DNA from: an uncultured Bacteroidales bacterium
GTDB taxonomy: Bacteria > Bacteroidota > Bacteroidia > Bacteroidales > Muribaculaceae
DNA: 64,000 nt
Reading direction: 5' to 3'
Assembly (NCBI GenBank): GCA_947644715.1
Contig: CANSAP010000001.1
Coordinates: 1 to 64,000 of the forward strand
The first letter of the stretch is position 1. Each line of letters begins with the position of its first letter. Below the pieces are notes generated by a model that worked only from the letters and a program-made list of their open reading frames with translations, was not told where the DNA came from and did no database searches. The position numbers and the translations under genes are program-made. Below, one piece after another: positions 55,649 to 64,000 of the stretch.

Positions 55649-57594
55649 TATTTACAATCCTTTACAACCTCAGCCTTAAAGCAATCCTTAACTGCTTCAG
55701 CAATAGCTGCGGCGTCGTAGCCACACTTCTCCTTCTGACGCTGCACTGAGGCGTGAGCCACCCAGGCATCAGCCGGAGCGCCTAATTTTTTAACGGACAC
55801 ATTCGGCGCATTGCGGCTCATCCATTCAGTTACGGCTGAGCCAAGGCCACCATGCACACTTGCATCCTCCACGGTCACGACACTGCTATATTTACCGGCA
55901 ACCTCCCTGAGCAAATCTTCATCCAGCGGAGAGAGCCAAATCATGTCGTAATGCGCTGTGGGGATACCGTCTGCTTCGAGCTGAGAAACAGCCTTACGTG
56001 CATCATTTCCGGCATCACCGATAGAAAGAATCGCCACACCACCCTGTTCTCCTTCATTCAAAAGGCGTCCTTTACCAACTTCAATGGTTCGGAAACCGGC
56101 ATACGGAGGAATGCCGGGAGCCGCTCCACGCGGGTAACGAATAGCCATCGGAGAGTTGACACTCAGCGAAGTGTACATGAGGTTGCGCAAGGTTTCCTCA
56201 TCCATGGGCGCGGCAATCTTCATGCCGGGAATCACCGACAGATAAGCCAGGTCAAACAACCCATGATGAGTGACACCATCATCACCCACCACTCCGGCAC
56301 GGTCAATGCAGAATGTCACCGGAAGCCCCTGGATAGCCACATCATGAATAATGTTGTCGTATGCACGCTGGAGGAACGAGGAATAAATTGCCACAAACGG
56401 ATGCTTCCCGGCTGCTGCAAGGCCACCGGCAAAGGTCACGGCATGTCCCTCAGATATTCCGACATCAAACACTCGCTCAGGCATTACGTTCATCATTTTG
56501 CATATACTTGTGCCTGAAGGCATTGCAGCGGTTATACCAACCACTTCTTCATGCTTTTCAGCCAGCTCTACGAGAGCGTCGCCAAAGACATCTTGCCACT
56601 TCTGATGGCCGCCGGAGTCACTCTTGATGCGTTCGCCGGTTTCAGCCACAAACTTGCCCGGAGCATGCCATACACTCGGATTCTGTTCAGCCGGAGCGTA
56701 GCCGTTGCCCTTGCGGGTGCAGATATGGAGCAGACGGGGCCCCTGCATATCGCGAATCTCGGTGAGAGTCTTTACGAGGCTAACCACGTCGTGACCGTCA
56801 ATGGGGCCGAAATAACGGATGTTTAATCCCTCAAAAATGTTCTGACGCTTGGAAATCAGGCTCTTGACCGAATTAGTGAAGCGTATGAGCAAGCCTCTGC
56901 CCTTCTCGCTGATAACGTTATGGCGCTTCAGAAAATTATACGCTCTGAAACGCATGCGGTTATACCCGGCAGAGGTAGTGAGTTTCGATAGGTACCGATG
57001 CAGGGCGCCCACATTCGGATCGATTGACATATCATTGTCATTCAGCACAATAAGCAAATTATTATCATGCTGAGTGGCATTATTCAACCCCTCGAACGCC
57101 AAGCCTCCGGAGATGGATGCATCGCCGATAATAGCCACCGTGCGGCGTTTCTCATTACCCGGTGTAAGCAGGTCAGCCACCGCCATGCCAAGCGCAGCTG
57201 AAATACTGTTAGAGGCATGACCGGCAATGAAAGTGTCATATTCGCTTTCTGCCGGATTAGGGAAGCCGCTGAGCCCCCCTTCGCGACGCAGGGTGTCGAA
57301 CCGGTCAGCGCGCCCGGTGAGGAGCTTGTGGGCATACGCCTGATGCCCTACGTCCCACACGAGCCTGTCCTCCGGAGTATCAAACACGTAATGAAGAGCC
57401 ACGGTCAGTTCAACCACACCCATTGAGGATGCGAAATGACCGGGATTGCGGCTCAACGTGCTGACTATGCGTGAACGCAATGCTGCGCACACCTTGGGCA
57501 ATTCTTCCACCGGGAGCGCACGCAAATCCTTCGGCAATCGGATGCCGGAGAGTATATCACTATTGATATTCTGTTGACTTTCAGCCATCTGCAT
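55648..57594 (-). CDS. dxs: 1-deoxy-D-xylulose-5-phosphate synthase
   Basis: A 648-aa thiamine-diphosphate enzyme that starts the MEP isoprenoid route from pyruvate and glyceraldehyde 3-phosphate. DRLVWDVGHQAYAHK, the ThDP motif AIIGDASISGG...LNDNDMSI, HVCTRKG-like HICTRKGNGY, and RYPRGA are present. It starts right after the small membrane-protein gene (ATG 57594 or 57588) and shares the operon with trkA and trkH, an odd mix of pathways. Confidence 0.97.
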   Translation of the reverse strand: MQMAESQQNINSDILSGIRLPKDLRALPVEELPKVCAALRSRIVSTLSRNPGHFASSMGVVELTVALHYVFDTPEDRLVWDVGHQAYAHKLLTGRADRFDTLRREGGLSGFPNPAESEYDTFIAGHASNSISAALGMAVADLLTPGNEKRRTVAIIGDASISGGLAFEGLNNATQHDNNLLIVLNDNDMSIDPNVGALHRYLSKLTTSAGYNRMRFRAYNFLKRHNVISEKGRGLLIRFTNSVKSLISKRQNIFEGLNIRYFGPIDGHDVVSLVKTLTEIRDMQGPRLLHICTRKGNGYAPAEQNPSVWHAPGKFVAETGERIKSDSGGHQKWQDVFGDALVELAEKHEEVVGITAAMPSGTSICKMMNVMPERVFDVGISEGHAVTFAGGLAAAGKHPFVAIYSSFLQRAYDNIIHDVAIQGLPVTFCIDRAGVVGDDGVTHHGLFDLAYLSVIPGMKIAAPMDEETLRNLMYTSLSVNSPMAIRYPRGAAPGIPPYAGFRTIEVGKGRLLNEGEQGGVAILSIGDAGNDARKAVSQLEADGIPTAHYDMIWLSPLDEDLLREVAGKYSSVVTVEDASVHGGLGSAVTEWMSRNAPNVSVKKLGAPADAWVAHASVQRQKEKCGYDAAAIAEAVKDCFKAEVVKDCK

Positions 57595-57762
57595 TTATTG
57601 CTTACGCCACTTCTTGAAAAGCGGAACAATAATTAGAGCACCCGCCAAAGCCGCCACTAAAATATTATAGAGCGTGAAGCCGGCCCGGTCAATCATTATA
57701 TACGCGAGTCCAAGCCACAGCAATACGAAAAACGTCAGTATGCACTTATGAAGCAGGGTCAT
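57595..57762 (-). CDS. Small membrane protein of unknown function
   Basis: About 55 aa (MTLLHKCIL...) with two predicted membrane helices and a basic C-terminus (KKWRKQ). I do not recognise the family. The ATG at 57762 is chosen because the one at 57783 lies upstream of the -7 element. It heads the dxs-trkA-trkH operon, abutting dxs. Confidence 0.6.
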   Translation of the reverse strand: MTLLHKCILTFFVLLWLGLAYIMIDRAGFTLYNILVAALAGALIIVPLFKKWRKQ

Positions 57763-57771
57763 ATCAATCCG

Positions 57772-57802
57772 CAAAGTTAACAAAAGTTTCTGCCATACGC
57801 AA
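57772..57802 (-). promoter_or_regulatory. Promoter for the small-membrane-protein/dxs/trk operon
   Basis: TAACTTTG on the minus strand (57779 to 57772) with a TTG -33 trace (57802 to 57800). The first ATG (57762) would have a leader of only a few bases. Confidence 0.5.
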
Positions 57803-57804
57803 CA

Positions 57805-58470
57805 CTATTGCTCCAGAAGCTTCTTGTCATGACAACGAAGCACCCGGGCAGGGAAATCCTCAACGAGCTGAAGATTATGCGTGGCCATGAGCACGGTGTG
57901 GCCTTCGGAACTGAGCTTATGCAGCAGATTCACAATATGATAACCGGTCTGTGGGTCAAGATTGCCGGTAGGCTCGTCAGCCAGAATCAACGCCGGCCGA
58001 TTAAGCAGCGCGCGGGCAATGACTATGCGTTGCTGCTCGCCGCCGGAAAGTTCATGAGGCATCTTGTAGCTCTTATTAAGCATGTCCACCTCTGAGAGCA
58101 CCTGTTCTACCCTCTCCTCTATCTCCCCCCGGTTTTTCATGCCGGTGGCTCGGAGCACAAACTCCAGGTTAGCATGGACACTGCGCCCCTGAAGCAGTTG
58201 AAAATCCTGGAAAACTATCCCTATGCTGCGGCGCAGATAAGGAATCTCCTTTCGCTTGAGATTAACCAAATCATACCCCAACACAGTAGCCTCCCCTGAG
58301 GCTACCGGCACTTCGGCATACATGGACTTCATCAGAGAGCTCTTGCCACTGCCGACGCTCCCCACGAGATAACAAAACTCTCCGCCTCTTAAGCTGAAAG
58401 ATACATCGTGGAGCACCATGCGCTCGGCTCGCTCTATTTCCACATTCTTATATTGAATTATGTTATCCAT
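57805..58470 (-). CDS. ftsE: FtsE-like ABC transporter ATP-binding protein
   Basis: A 221-aa ABC ATPase. Walker [13 protein letters not shown], signature [15 protein letters not shown], Walker [13 protein letters not shown] and the H-loop MATHNLQL are intact. The FtsE/LolD-type size and [17 protein letters not shown] support FtsE, which works with FtsX in division and cell-wall hydrolase control. No ftsX is adjacent, so a LolD-like role cannot be excluded. Confidence 0.8.
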   Translation of the reverse strand: MDNIIQYKNVEIERAERMVLHDVSFSLRGGEFCYLVGSVGSGKSSLMKSMYAEVPVASGEATVLGYDLVNLKRKEIPYLRRSIGIVFQDFQLLQGRSVHANLEFVLRATGMKNRGEIEERVEQVLSEVDMLNKSYKMPHELSGGEQQRIVIARALLNRPALILADEPTGNLDPQTGYHIVNLLHKLSSEGHTVLMATHNLQLVEDFPARVLRCHDKKLLEQ

Positions 58471-58499
58471 GTCTAATCCGGTTTATCTGTGTTGAAATG

Positions 58500-58507
58500 C
58501 AAAAGTA
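58500..58507 (-). promoter_or_regulatory. -7 element for ftsE
   Basis: TACTTTTG on the minus strand. A TTTTA stretch lies 24 bp upstream. The leader would be about 24 nt. It is divergent from the dnaE promoter. Confidence 0.45.
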
Positions 58508-58516
58508 CAAAAAAAG

Positions 58517-58548
58517 TTTGTCTTCACGCCTAAAATTTCGTAAATTTG
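58517..58548 (+). promoter_or_regulatory. Promoter for dnaE
   Basis: TTTG (58517-58520) and TAAATTTG (58541-58548), 20 bp apart, fit the consensus fully. The dnaE ATG is at 58554, only 5 bases past the -7 element, so the message may have no leader. Confidence 0.7.
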
Positions 58549-58553
58549 CACCC

Positions 58554-61500
58554 ATGGCACAATTCACTCATCTTCACGTTCACTCCCAATATTCACTGCT
58601 CGACGGCCAAGCTGCCATTAATAAACTCGTGGATAAAGCCATCGGCCTCGGAATGCGGGGAATGGCTCTGACCGACCATGGCAACATGTTCGGCATAAAG
58701 GAGTTTTTCAATTATGTCAATAAAAAGAACAAAGGGAAGAGCGATGAGGAGAAATTCAAGCCCATCCTGGGATGCGAGATGTATGTGGCCAAGAACCGTA
58801 AGGAGGATCGCGGCGACAAGAGCGACAACGGTCTTCACCTTATTGTGCTCGCAAAGAACCTCAAGGGCTACCATAATCTTGTGAAGCTCGTCAGCCGCGC
58901 ATGGACCGACGGCTACTATTTCAAGCCGCGTACTGACCGACAGGACCTTGAGACTTACAGCGAAGGGCTGATAATCTGCTCCGCTTGTCTCGGCGGCGAA
59001 GTGCCTCAGCTCGTGATGCATGGACGATATGAAGAAGCGGAACAGGCCATCCTTTGGTACAAGCGAGTCTTTGGCGACGACTACTATCTTGAGCTCCAGC
59101 GACATAAAACAGATAAGCCCGACGGCAACCGCGATGTCTACAAGGAGCAGCAGCTGGTGAATCCCTTCCTGATTGAAATGGCTGAGAAGCATGGGATTAA
59201 GTTGGTGGCTACCAACGACTCCCACTTCGTCAATGAAGAGGATGCCGAGGCGCATGACCGACTCATCTGTGTCTCAATGGGAAAACGCTTCCACGACCCC
59301 ACACGCCTGCACTACACCAAGCAGGAATGGTTCAAGAGCCAAGCCGAGATGGAAGCTATTTTCCCTGATTTGCCGCAAGCGCTTGAAAATACTAATGAGG
59401 TGCTCGATAAGGTTGAGTTCTACTCGATTGACCATGCGCCCATCATGCCCAACTTCGAGATTCCCGCTGAATTCGGTTCGGAAGAGGAATACCGCTCACG
59501 CATAACCGAGCAGGAACTCTTTGATGAATTCACCCGCGATGAGAACGGGAAAGTAGTCTTGTCGCAAGAGGATGCTGAAGCCAAAATCAAAAAATTGGGG
59601 GGCTACGACAAGCTCTACCGAATAAAATTTGAAGCCGACTATCTGAATAAGCTCACCTTCGACGGCGCCCGCAAGCGCTACGGCGACCCGCTCCCCCCGG
59701 AGGTTGAAGAACGCCTGCGCTTTGAGCTGCACATCATGAAGACCATGGGTTTCCCCGGCTACTTCCTTATCGTGCAGGATTTCATCAACACCGGCCGCGA
59801 GCAGCTGGGAGTAAGCATCGGTCCCGGACGTGGGTCGGCTGCCGGCTCCGCTGCGGCTTACTGCCTGGGCATCACTCAGATTGACCCCATCAAGTATGAC
59901 CTGCTGTTCGAGCGCTTCCTGAATCCTGACCGAATCTCCCTCCCTGATATTGATGTTGACTTCGATGATGACGGCCGATATGAGGTGCTAAACTACGTCA
60001 CCCGCAAGTACGGCGCAGAGAAAGTGGCGCATATCATTACCTATGGCACTATGGCCACCAAGCTGGCCATCAAGGATGTGGCCAAGGTGATGGACCTGCC
60101 TCTGCCGGAAAGCAACCGTCTTGCCCGACTCGTGCCTGACCGGCTTGACGGCAAAATCAATTTCAGCAACTGCCTGAAGCAGGTGCGTGAATTTGCCGAT
60201 GAGTATAACTCTCCCAATCCCATGATTCGGGAGGTTATGAAATACGCCCAGCAATTGGAGGGCAACGTGCGTAACACCGGTGTGCATGCCTGCGGCGTCA
60301 TTATCGGCCGCGACGATATAACTGACTGGGTTCCCGTCTCCATTGCCACGGATGCCGACGGCGAGAAGATGCTCGTAACGCAATATGAAGGTTCCGTAAT
60401 CGAAGACACCGGCCTTATCAAAATGGACTTCCTGGGGCTCAAGACCCTGTCTATTATTAAGGAGGCTCTCGAGAATATCCGACGCCGTTTCGGCAAGGAG
60501 ATTGACATTGAGGCGATTCCGCTTGACGACGAAAAAACCTATAAGCTGTATTGCGACGGCCGCACCACCGGCACATTCCAGTTCGAGTCAGCCGGAATGC
60601 AGAAATATCTTCGAGAATTGCAACCCTCAAAGTTTGAGGATCTGATTGCGATGAACGCTCTCTATCGTCCGGGCCCGATGGATTACATTCCGCAGTTCAT
60701 TGCCCGCAAGCATGGACGCGAACCGATTGTCTACGACATCCCGATCATGGAGCAATACCTCCATGACACCTACGGCATCACGGTCTATCAGGAGCAGGTC
60801 ATGCTTCTCTCCCGCCTGCTCGCCAACTTCACCCGCGGCGAGAGCGATGTGCTGCGTAAAGCCATGGGTAAAAAGCTCATCGACAAGATGGCCGCCCTGA
60901 AAGTAAAATTTCTTGAGGGTGGACAAGCAAACGGCCATGACCCGAAAGTGCTCGAGAAAATCTGGGCCGACTGGGAGAAATTCGCGTCTTACGCCTTCAA
61001 CAAGAGCCACGCAACCTGCTATTCCTGGGTGGCATACCAGACCGCTTGGCTCAAAGCCAACTATCCGGCGGAGTACATGGCCGGCGTGCTCTCACGCAAC
61101 TTGGCTAATCAGGGTAAGCTCACTGTCTTCATGGACGAATGCAAGGCCATGGGAATTCCCGTCAAGGGACCGGACATCAATGAGTCAGTCGAGAAATTCG
61201 GTGTGACCGCTGCGGGCGAGATTCGCTTCGGACTCGGAGCCGTCAAGGGTCTTGGCAGCAATGCCGTCAACTCTATCATAAATGAGCGCAACGAAAATGG
61301 TCCGTATAAAAATATCTTCGACCTCGTGGAGCGAGTAAACCTGTCAGCCTGCAACCGCAGTGCCATCGAAAGCCTTGCCTTTGCCGGTGCGTTTGACTGC
61401 TTCCCCGACGTGCGACGCGAGATGTTTGCCCCCACCACCGACAACACCCCCTCCTGGACTGAAATAATCGTACGCTACGGCCAAAACTTCCAGGCCTCGC

Positions 61501-62237
61501 AGCAGCAGGCTCAAGCGTCCCTTTTCGGCGACTTTGAAGAAATAGAAACCCAACAGCCGCCCTATCCGAAATTCGAAGAATGGGCTCAGATTCAACTCCT
61601 TGAGCAGGAAAAGCGACTAGTGGGCATGTATCTCTCTGCCCATCCGCTTGACCCCTACTACCTGGAAGTGGAATATGGATGCACCACCAGATGCGCCGAT
61701 TTCCGCGAAGCCGAGAAACCTGACCAATCAGTCTCGATAGCAGGCCTCGTCACCGGGCTGAAGGAGCGTTACACCAAGAAAGGTTCACCTTGGGGCATTC
61801 TCACCGTGGAGGATTACTCCGGCTCGACGGAAGTGCGCCTCTTCGGCAACTCCTATCTGCAATACAAACATTTCGGCGAACCGGGAACCCCCATTCGCAT
61901 CAAAGCCACCTTCTCACCGGGTCGATTTAATCCGGAGCAGATTGACTGCAACATCACCGACATCACTTTGCTCTCTGACCTTCAGGGGAAACTCGTGACC
62001 GACATCATGCTATCCTTCAACATTGAGGAATTTGCAAATCCGGCCACATATTACGGACTGCGCGAAGTCCTGTCAGATCCTTCCGGCACTCCCGGCACAC
62101 TATATATGGAACTGACCGACGCCGCCACCGCCCGGCAGATTCGCATCAAGGCCCGCAAGAAGATTTCCATCTCCCGCCGACTGATTACGTACCTCAAAGA
62201 AAACGGAATCCCCTTCCGCGTCAATCCGCCAAAATAA
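58554..62237 (+). CDS. dnaE: DNA polymerase III alpha subunit
   Basis: About 1227 aa, the replicative polymerase. Order: PHP domain (FTHLHVHSQYSLLDG), polymerase core with IGPGRGSAAGSAAAYCLGI and the catalytic LPDIDVDFDDDGRYEVL, helix-hairpin-helix region, and OB fold (VSIAGLVTGLKERYTKKGSP). The ATG at 58554 (MAQFTHLHVH) matches the family N-terminus; a longer frame from 58497 crosses the promoter. No polC-type exonuclease insertion is seen. Confidence 0.96.
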   Translation: MAQFTHLHVHSQYSLLDGQAAINKLVDKAIGLGMRGMALTDHGNMFGIKEFFNYVNKKNKGKSDEEKFKPILGCEMYVAKNRKEDRGDKSDNGLHLIVLAKNLKGYHNLVKLVSRAWTDGYYFKPRTDRQDLETYSEGLIICSACLGGEVPQLVMHGRYEEAEQAILWYKRVFGDDYYLELQRHKTDKPDGNRDVYKEQQLVNPFLIEMAEKHGIKLVATNDSHFVNEEDAEAHDRLICVSMGKRFHDPTRLHYTKQEWFKSQAEMEAIFPDLPQALENTNEVLDKVEFYSIDHAPIMPNFEIPAEFGSEEEYRSRITEQELFDEFTRDENGKVVLSQEDAEAKIKKLGGYDKLYRIKFEADYLNKLTFDGARKRYGDPLPPEVEERLRFELHIMKTMGFPGYFLIVQDFINTGREQLGVSIGPGRGSAAGSAAAYCLGITQIDPIKYDLLFERFLNPDRISLPDIDVDFDDDGRYEVLNYVTRKYGAEKVAHIITYGTMATKLAIKDVAKVMDLPLPESNRLARLVPDRLDGKINFSNCLKQVREFADEYNSPNPMIREVMKYAQQLEGNVRNTGVHACGVIIGRDDITDWVPVSIATDADGEKMLVTQYEGSVIEDTGLIKMDFLGLKTLSIIKEALENIRRRFGKEIDIEAIPLDDEKTYKLYCDGRTTGTFQFESAGMQKYLRELQPSKFEDLIAMNALYRPGPMDYIPQFIARKHGREPIVYDIPIMEQYLHDTYGITVYQEQVMLLSRLLANFTRGESDVLRKAMGKKLIDKMAALKVKFLEGGQANGHDPKVLEKIWADWEKFASYAFNKSHATCYSWVAYQTAWLKANYPAEYMAGVLSRNLANQGKLTVFMDECKAMGIPVKGPDINESVEKFGVTAAGEIRFGLGAVKGLGSNAVNSIINERNENGPYKNIFDLVERVNLSACNRSAIESLAFAGAFDCFPDVRREMFAPTTDNTPSWTEIIVRYGQNFQASQQQAQASLFGDFEEIETQQPPYPKFEEWAQIQLLEQEKRLVGMYLSAHPLDPYYLEVEYGCTTRCADFREAEKPDQSVSIAGLVTGLKERYTKKGSPWGILTVEDYSGSTEVRLFGNSYLQYKHFGEPGTPIRIKATFSPGRFNPEQIDCNITDITLLSDLQGKLVTDIMLSFNIEEFANPATYYGLREVLSDPSGTPGTLYMELTDAATARQIRIKARKKISISRRLITYLKENGIPFRVNPPK

Positions 62238-62297
62238 GCCCGGTCAGTGCGGCGGCTGACGGCCATCGTAAATTCATACCAAAAAAATTCATATATC

Positions 62298-62330
62298 GGC
62301 TCTCCCACAAACCGGAAGAGCCAGTTTTTT
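62298..62330 (+). terminator. Rho-independent terminator after dnaE
   Basis: GGCTCTCCC (62298-62306) pairs with GGAAGAGCC (62314-62322) with one mismatch, then AG and six T. It lies 60 nt after the dnaE stop. Confidence 0.75.
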
Positions 62331-62447
62331 CATTCCGCAACATCATTGTAACATTATGCGCAATCAAAGGCATAGCATACCCACTGAACGTGCTATTACA
62401 TCTTGCATACTGAGAGCGAAGTCCGGATAAAAATTTTGTCGATTTTC

Positions 62448-62479
62448 TTTTTGTATATTAAAAAAAGTCCTTACCTTTG
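62448..62479 (+). promoter_or_regulatory. Promoter for the citrate lyase operon
   Basis: TACCTTTG (62472-62479) with TTTT (62448-62451) or TTTG (62450-62453) as -33. The leader to the citD ATG is about 105 nt. Apart from this promoter, the dnaE terminator and the leader segment, the 353-nt gap after dnaE shows nothing else. Confidence 0.6.
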
Positions 62480-62531
62480 CCCCCGTAAAGAATGTGTTTG
62501 GGACTAAAATGAATCCCTCTTGCGCGAAACC

Positions 62532-62576
62532 GGAATTCGGTTTAATTCCAACCACACTCAAAGACCTACCTTAAAT
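62532..62576 (+). promoter_or_regulatory. citD leader segment shared with folD
   Basis: Aligns with the 46 nt at 34741-34786 (38 of 45 compared bases identical, one 2-nt gap). An overlapping AAACCG/CGGTTT hairpin (62527-62543) is present here and is not preserved at folD. It ends 14 nt before the citD ATG. Confidence 0.65.
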
Positions 62577-62590
62577 CTACACCTCTTTCT

Positions 62591-62872
62591 ATGGAACTTC
62601 AAAACTCCTATGCGGGCACCTTGGAGTCCGGCGACATCCTTGTGATGATTTCCCCGGCCAAGAATCCCGGACTTACAATCAATCTCCAAAGCACTGTGGC
62701 GCTCCAATTCGGCCGCCAGATTCGCAATGTGATTGAACAGACCCTCACCGAGATGGGCGTGACTGACGCCACAGTTGATGCCACTGACAAGGGGGCCCTC
62801 GACTGCACCATCCGTGCACGTGTGACCGCAGCAGCCGTGCGCGCCACAGGCAAAGATGTGTGGGCTGACTGA
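62591..62872 (+). CDS. citD: Citrate lyase acyl carrier protein (gamma subunit)
   Basis: A 93-aa carrier protein. AGTLESGDILVMI holds the Ser (residue 14) that carries the phosphoribosyl-dephospho-CoA group. RIRNVIEQTL-like QIRNVIEQTLTEMGV and DCTIRARVTAA are family features. It shuttles acetyl and citryl groups in citrate lyase. The citE gene follows 31 nt downstream. No citC, citX or citG lies upstream, so maturation genes are elsewhere or past the window. Confidence 0.94.
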   Translation: MELQNSYAGTLESGDILVMISPAKNPGLTINLQSTVALQFGRQIRNVIEQTLTEMGVTDATVDATDKGALDCTIRARVTAAAVRATGKDVWAD

Positions 62873-62903
62873 TTCCCTCTCTAACCTTAAAACAAACCCT
62901 GAC

Positions 62904-63794
62904 ATGGACAGACTCAGAAGAACAATGATGTTCGTCCCGGGCAACAACCCGGCGATGATGCAGGACGCATATATCTACCATCCCGACTCAATAATGCTCG
63001 ACCTTGAAGACTCCGTCTCAATGGCCGAAAAGGATGCTGCGCGTCTGCTGGTGTACAACGCATTGAAAACCATTGACTACGGCAACACTGAGATGGTGGT
63101 GCGCATAAACCCCCTCTCCACCCCCTACGGCAAGAAAGACATTGAAGCCGTAGTAAAGGCCGGAGTGCATGTAATTCGTATGCCCAAGACCGAGACCGCC
63201 GAAGAGGTTGTGGAGGTTGAGCGTGAAATCGAACGTGTGGAAAAGGAACTCGGTTGCGTGGGACGCACTCAGATTATGGCTGCTATTGAAAGCGCCCTTG
63301 GCATCTGCAACGCCTACGCTATCGCTACCGCATCCAAGCGCATGATGGGTATCGCCCTTGGCGCTGAGGACTACTGCGCCAACCTCAAGACCCAGCGTTC
63401 AAAAGGTGGAGATGAACTGCGCCTGGCTCGTGAGACCATCGTTGTCGCTGCCCGCGCCGCCGGCATTGCCGCCCTCGACACTGTCTACTCCAACCTCAAC
63501 GACATGGAGACCTTCCGCGCCGAAGTGGAATTCATCAAGACCCTCGGCTTCGACGGCAAGTCAATCATCAACCCCCGCCAAATTGAGGTGGTCAACGAAG
63601 TGTTCGCTCCCACTCAAAAAGAGATTGACAAGGCTCTCACAATCATTGCCGCCATCAAGGAGGCTGAGAAGAAAGGCTCAGGCGTAATCGCCGTCAACGG
63701 CAAAATGGTTGACCGCCCCGTGGTTATCCGCGCCGAACGCACTATTGAGCTCGCCAAGGCATCAGGAATTCTTAAAGAGGAGGATATCAAATGA
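62904..63794 (+). CDS. citE: Citrate lyase beta subunit (citryl-ACP lyase)
   Basis: About 296 aa, splitting citryl-ACP into acetyl-ACP and oxaloacetate. RRTMMFVPGNNPAMM at the start, SIMLDLEDSV (Mg-binding Glu/Asp) and MGIALGAEDYCANL are diagnostic. The ATG at 62904 (MDRLRRTMM) fits; an earlier in-frame ATG overlaps citD. It overlaps citF by 4 nt (ATGA). Confidence 0.95.
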   Translation: MDRLRRTMMFVPGNNPAMMQDAYIYHPDSIMLDLEDSVSMAEKDAARLLVYNALKTIDYGNTEMVVRINPLSTPYGKKDIEAVVKAGVHVIRMPKTETAEEVVEVEREIERVEKELGCVGRTQIMAAIESALGICNAYAIATASKRMMGIALGAEDYCANLKTQRSKGGDELRLARETIVVAARAAGIAALDTVYSNLNDMETFRAEVEFIKTLGFDGKSIINPRQIEVVNEVFAPTQKEIDKALTIIAAIKEAEKKGSGVIAVNGKMVDRPVVIRAERTIELAKASGILKEEDIK

Positions 63795-64000
63795 ATACCA
63801 TAGCAGACCGCAATAAAGACATAGCCGCAGCTGCGGCCAAATTGGGCAAGAGCACCTATAATGACTCAGCCTATAAGAAAGTTCCCACTGAGCGCAAACT
63901 CCGCCAGCAGGAGTCACCCAAACTCGCAACCCTCGAAGAGGCTGTCCGCAAGTCAGGACTGAAGGATGGCATGACCATCTCTTTCCATCATCACTTCCGC
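63791..64000 (+). CDS. citF: Citrate lyase alpha subunit (citrate CoA-transferase), 5' part
   Basis: The first 70 codons only; the gene runs off the window. LATLEEAVRKSGLKDGMTI and SFHHHFR match the CitF N-terminus (LEEAIRRSGLQDGMTVSFHH in E. coli). CitF exchanges the acetyl group on CitD for citrate. It begins inside the citE stop. Confidence 0.9.
   Translation, partial: MNTIADRNKDIAAAAAKLGKSTYNDSAYKKVPTERKLRQQESPKLATLEEAVRKSGLKDGMTISFHHHFR

Overview
This window looks like chromosome from a gut-type member of Bacteroidales (Bacteroidota), possibly Muribaculaceae-like; the family guess is weak. The evidence is: (i) many starts are preceded by the Bacteroidota -33/-7 promoter (TTTG, about 20 bp, TAnnTTTG) and show little Shine-Dalgarno sequence; (ii) lipoproteins include one with acidic residues after the lipid Cys and one of the DUF4270 family; (iii) gene order such as DUF4270/short GT5 protein/panC/panD and ftsK/lolA-like/trxB is, from memory, typical of the phylum. 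G+C is about half by eye. No rRNA, tRNA, integrase or transposase gene was seen, so this is mostly core chromosome with a few accessory surface and efflux genes.

Layout. 1-216: a dense array of GTGGAC/GTCCAC hexamers. 262-2045 (-): an exported nitroreductase and a membrane FMN/Fe-S protein. 2241-6206 (-): a complete tripartite pump (TolC, EmrA and EmrB types) behind a leader of about 270 nt. 6590-15125 (-): acetyltransferase, OmpH/Skp chaperone, LtaS-like phosphotransferase, M13 peptidase, isochorismate synthase, rimO, ftsY. 15266-18821 (+): M3 peptidase and dihydroorotase. 18827-20110 (-) and 20309-21355 (+): DcaP-like porin and asparaginase with overlapping divergent promoters. 21484-24516 (+): a secreted starch-binding-type protein and an SGNH esterase. 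24520-27633 (-): an RND pump gene interrupted by one in-frame TAA. 27818-29514 (+): LytS/LytTR two-component pair.

29622-31855 (-): DUF4270 lipoprotein and half-length starch-synthase protein, divergent from 32050-36818 (+): panC, panD, ffh, folD, capA-like. 36882-39835 (-): glycosyltransferase and an RSH protein with a degraded synthetase domain. 40037-43088 (+): dapA and dnaG. 43212-52655 (-): a long same-strand run of ftsK, lolA-like, trxB, dCMP deaminase, S41 protease, formyl-THF cyclo-ligase, LuxR-type regulator and cotH. 52842-57783 (-): small membrane protein, dxs, trkA, trkH. 57805-58470 (-): ftsE-like. 58554-62237 (+): dnaE, possibly leaderless. 62591-64000 (+): citrate lyase genes citD, citE and the start of citF.

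The most unusual signals are the hexamer array at the left edge, a 45-nt leader sequence shared by folD and citD, an exact 11-mer (TAGACACACTC) in three leaders, the nonsense codon in the otherwise intact RND gene, and two mutually exclusive hairpins just upstream of panD. I found no clear new multi-gene defence or mobile system.
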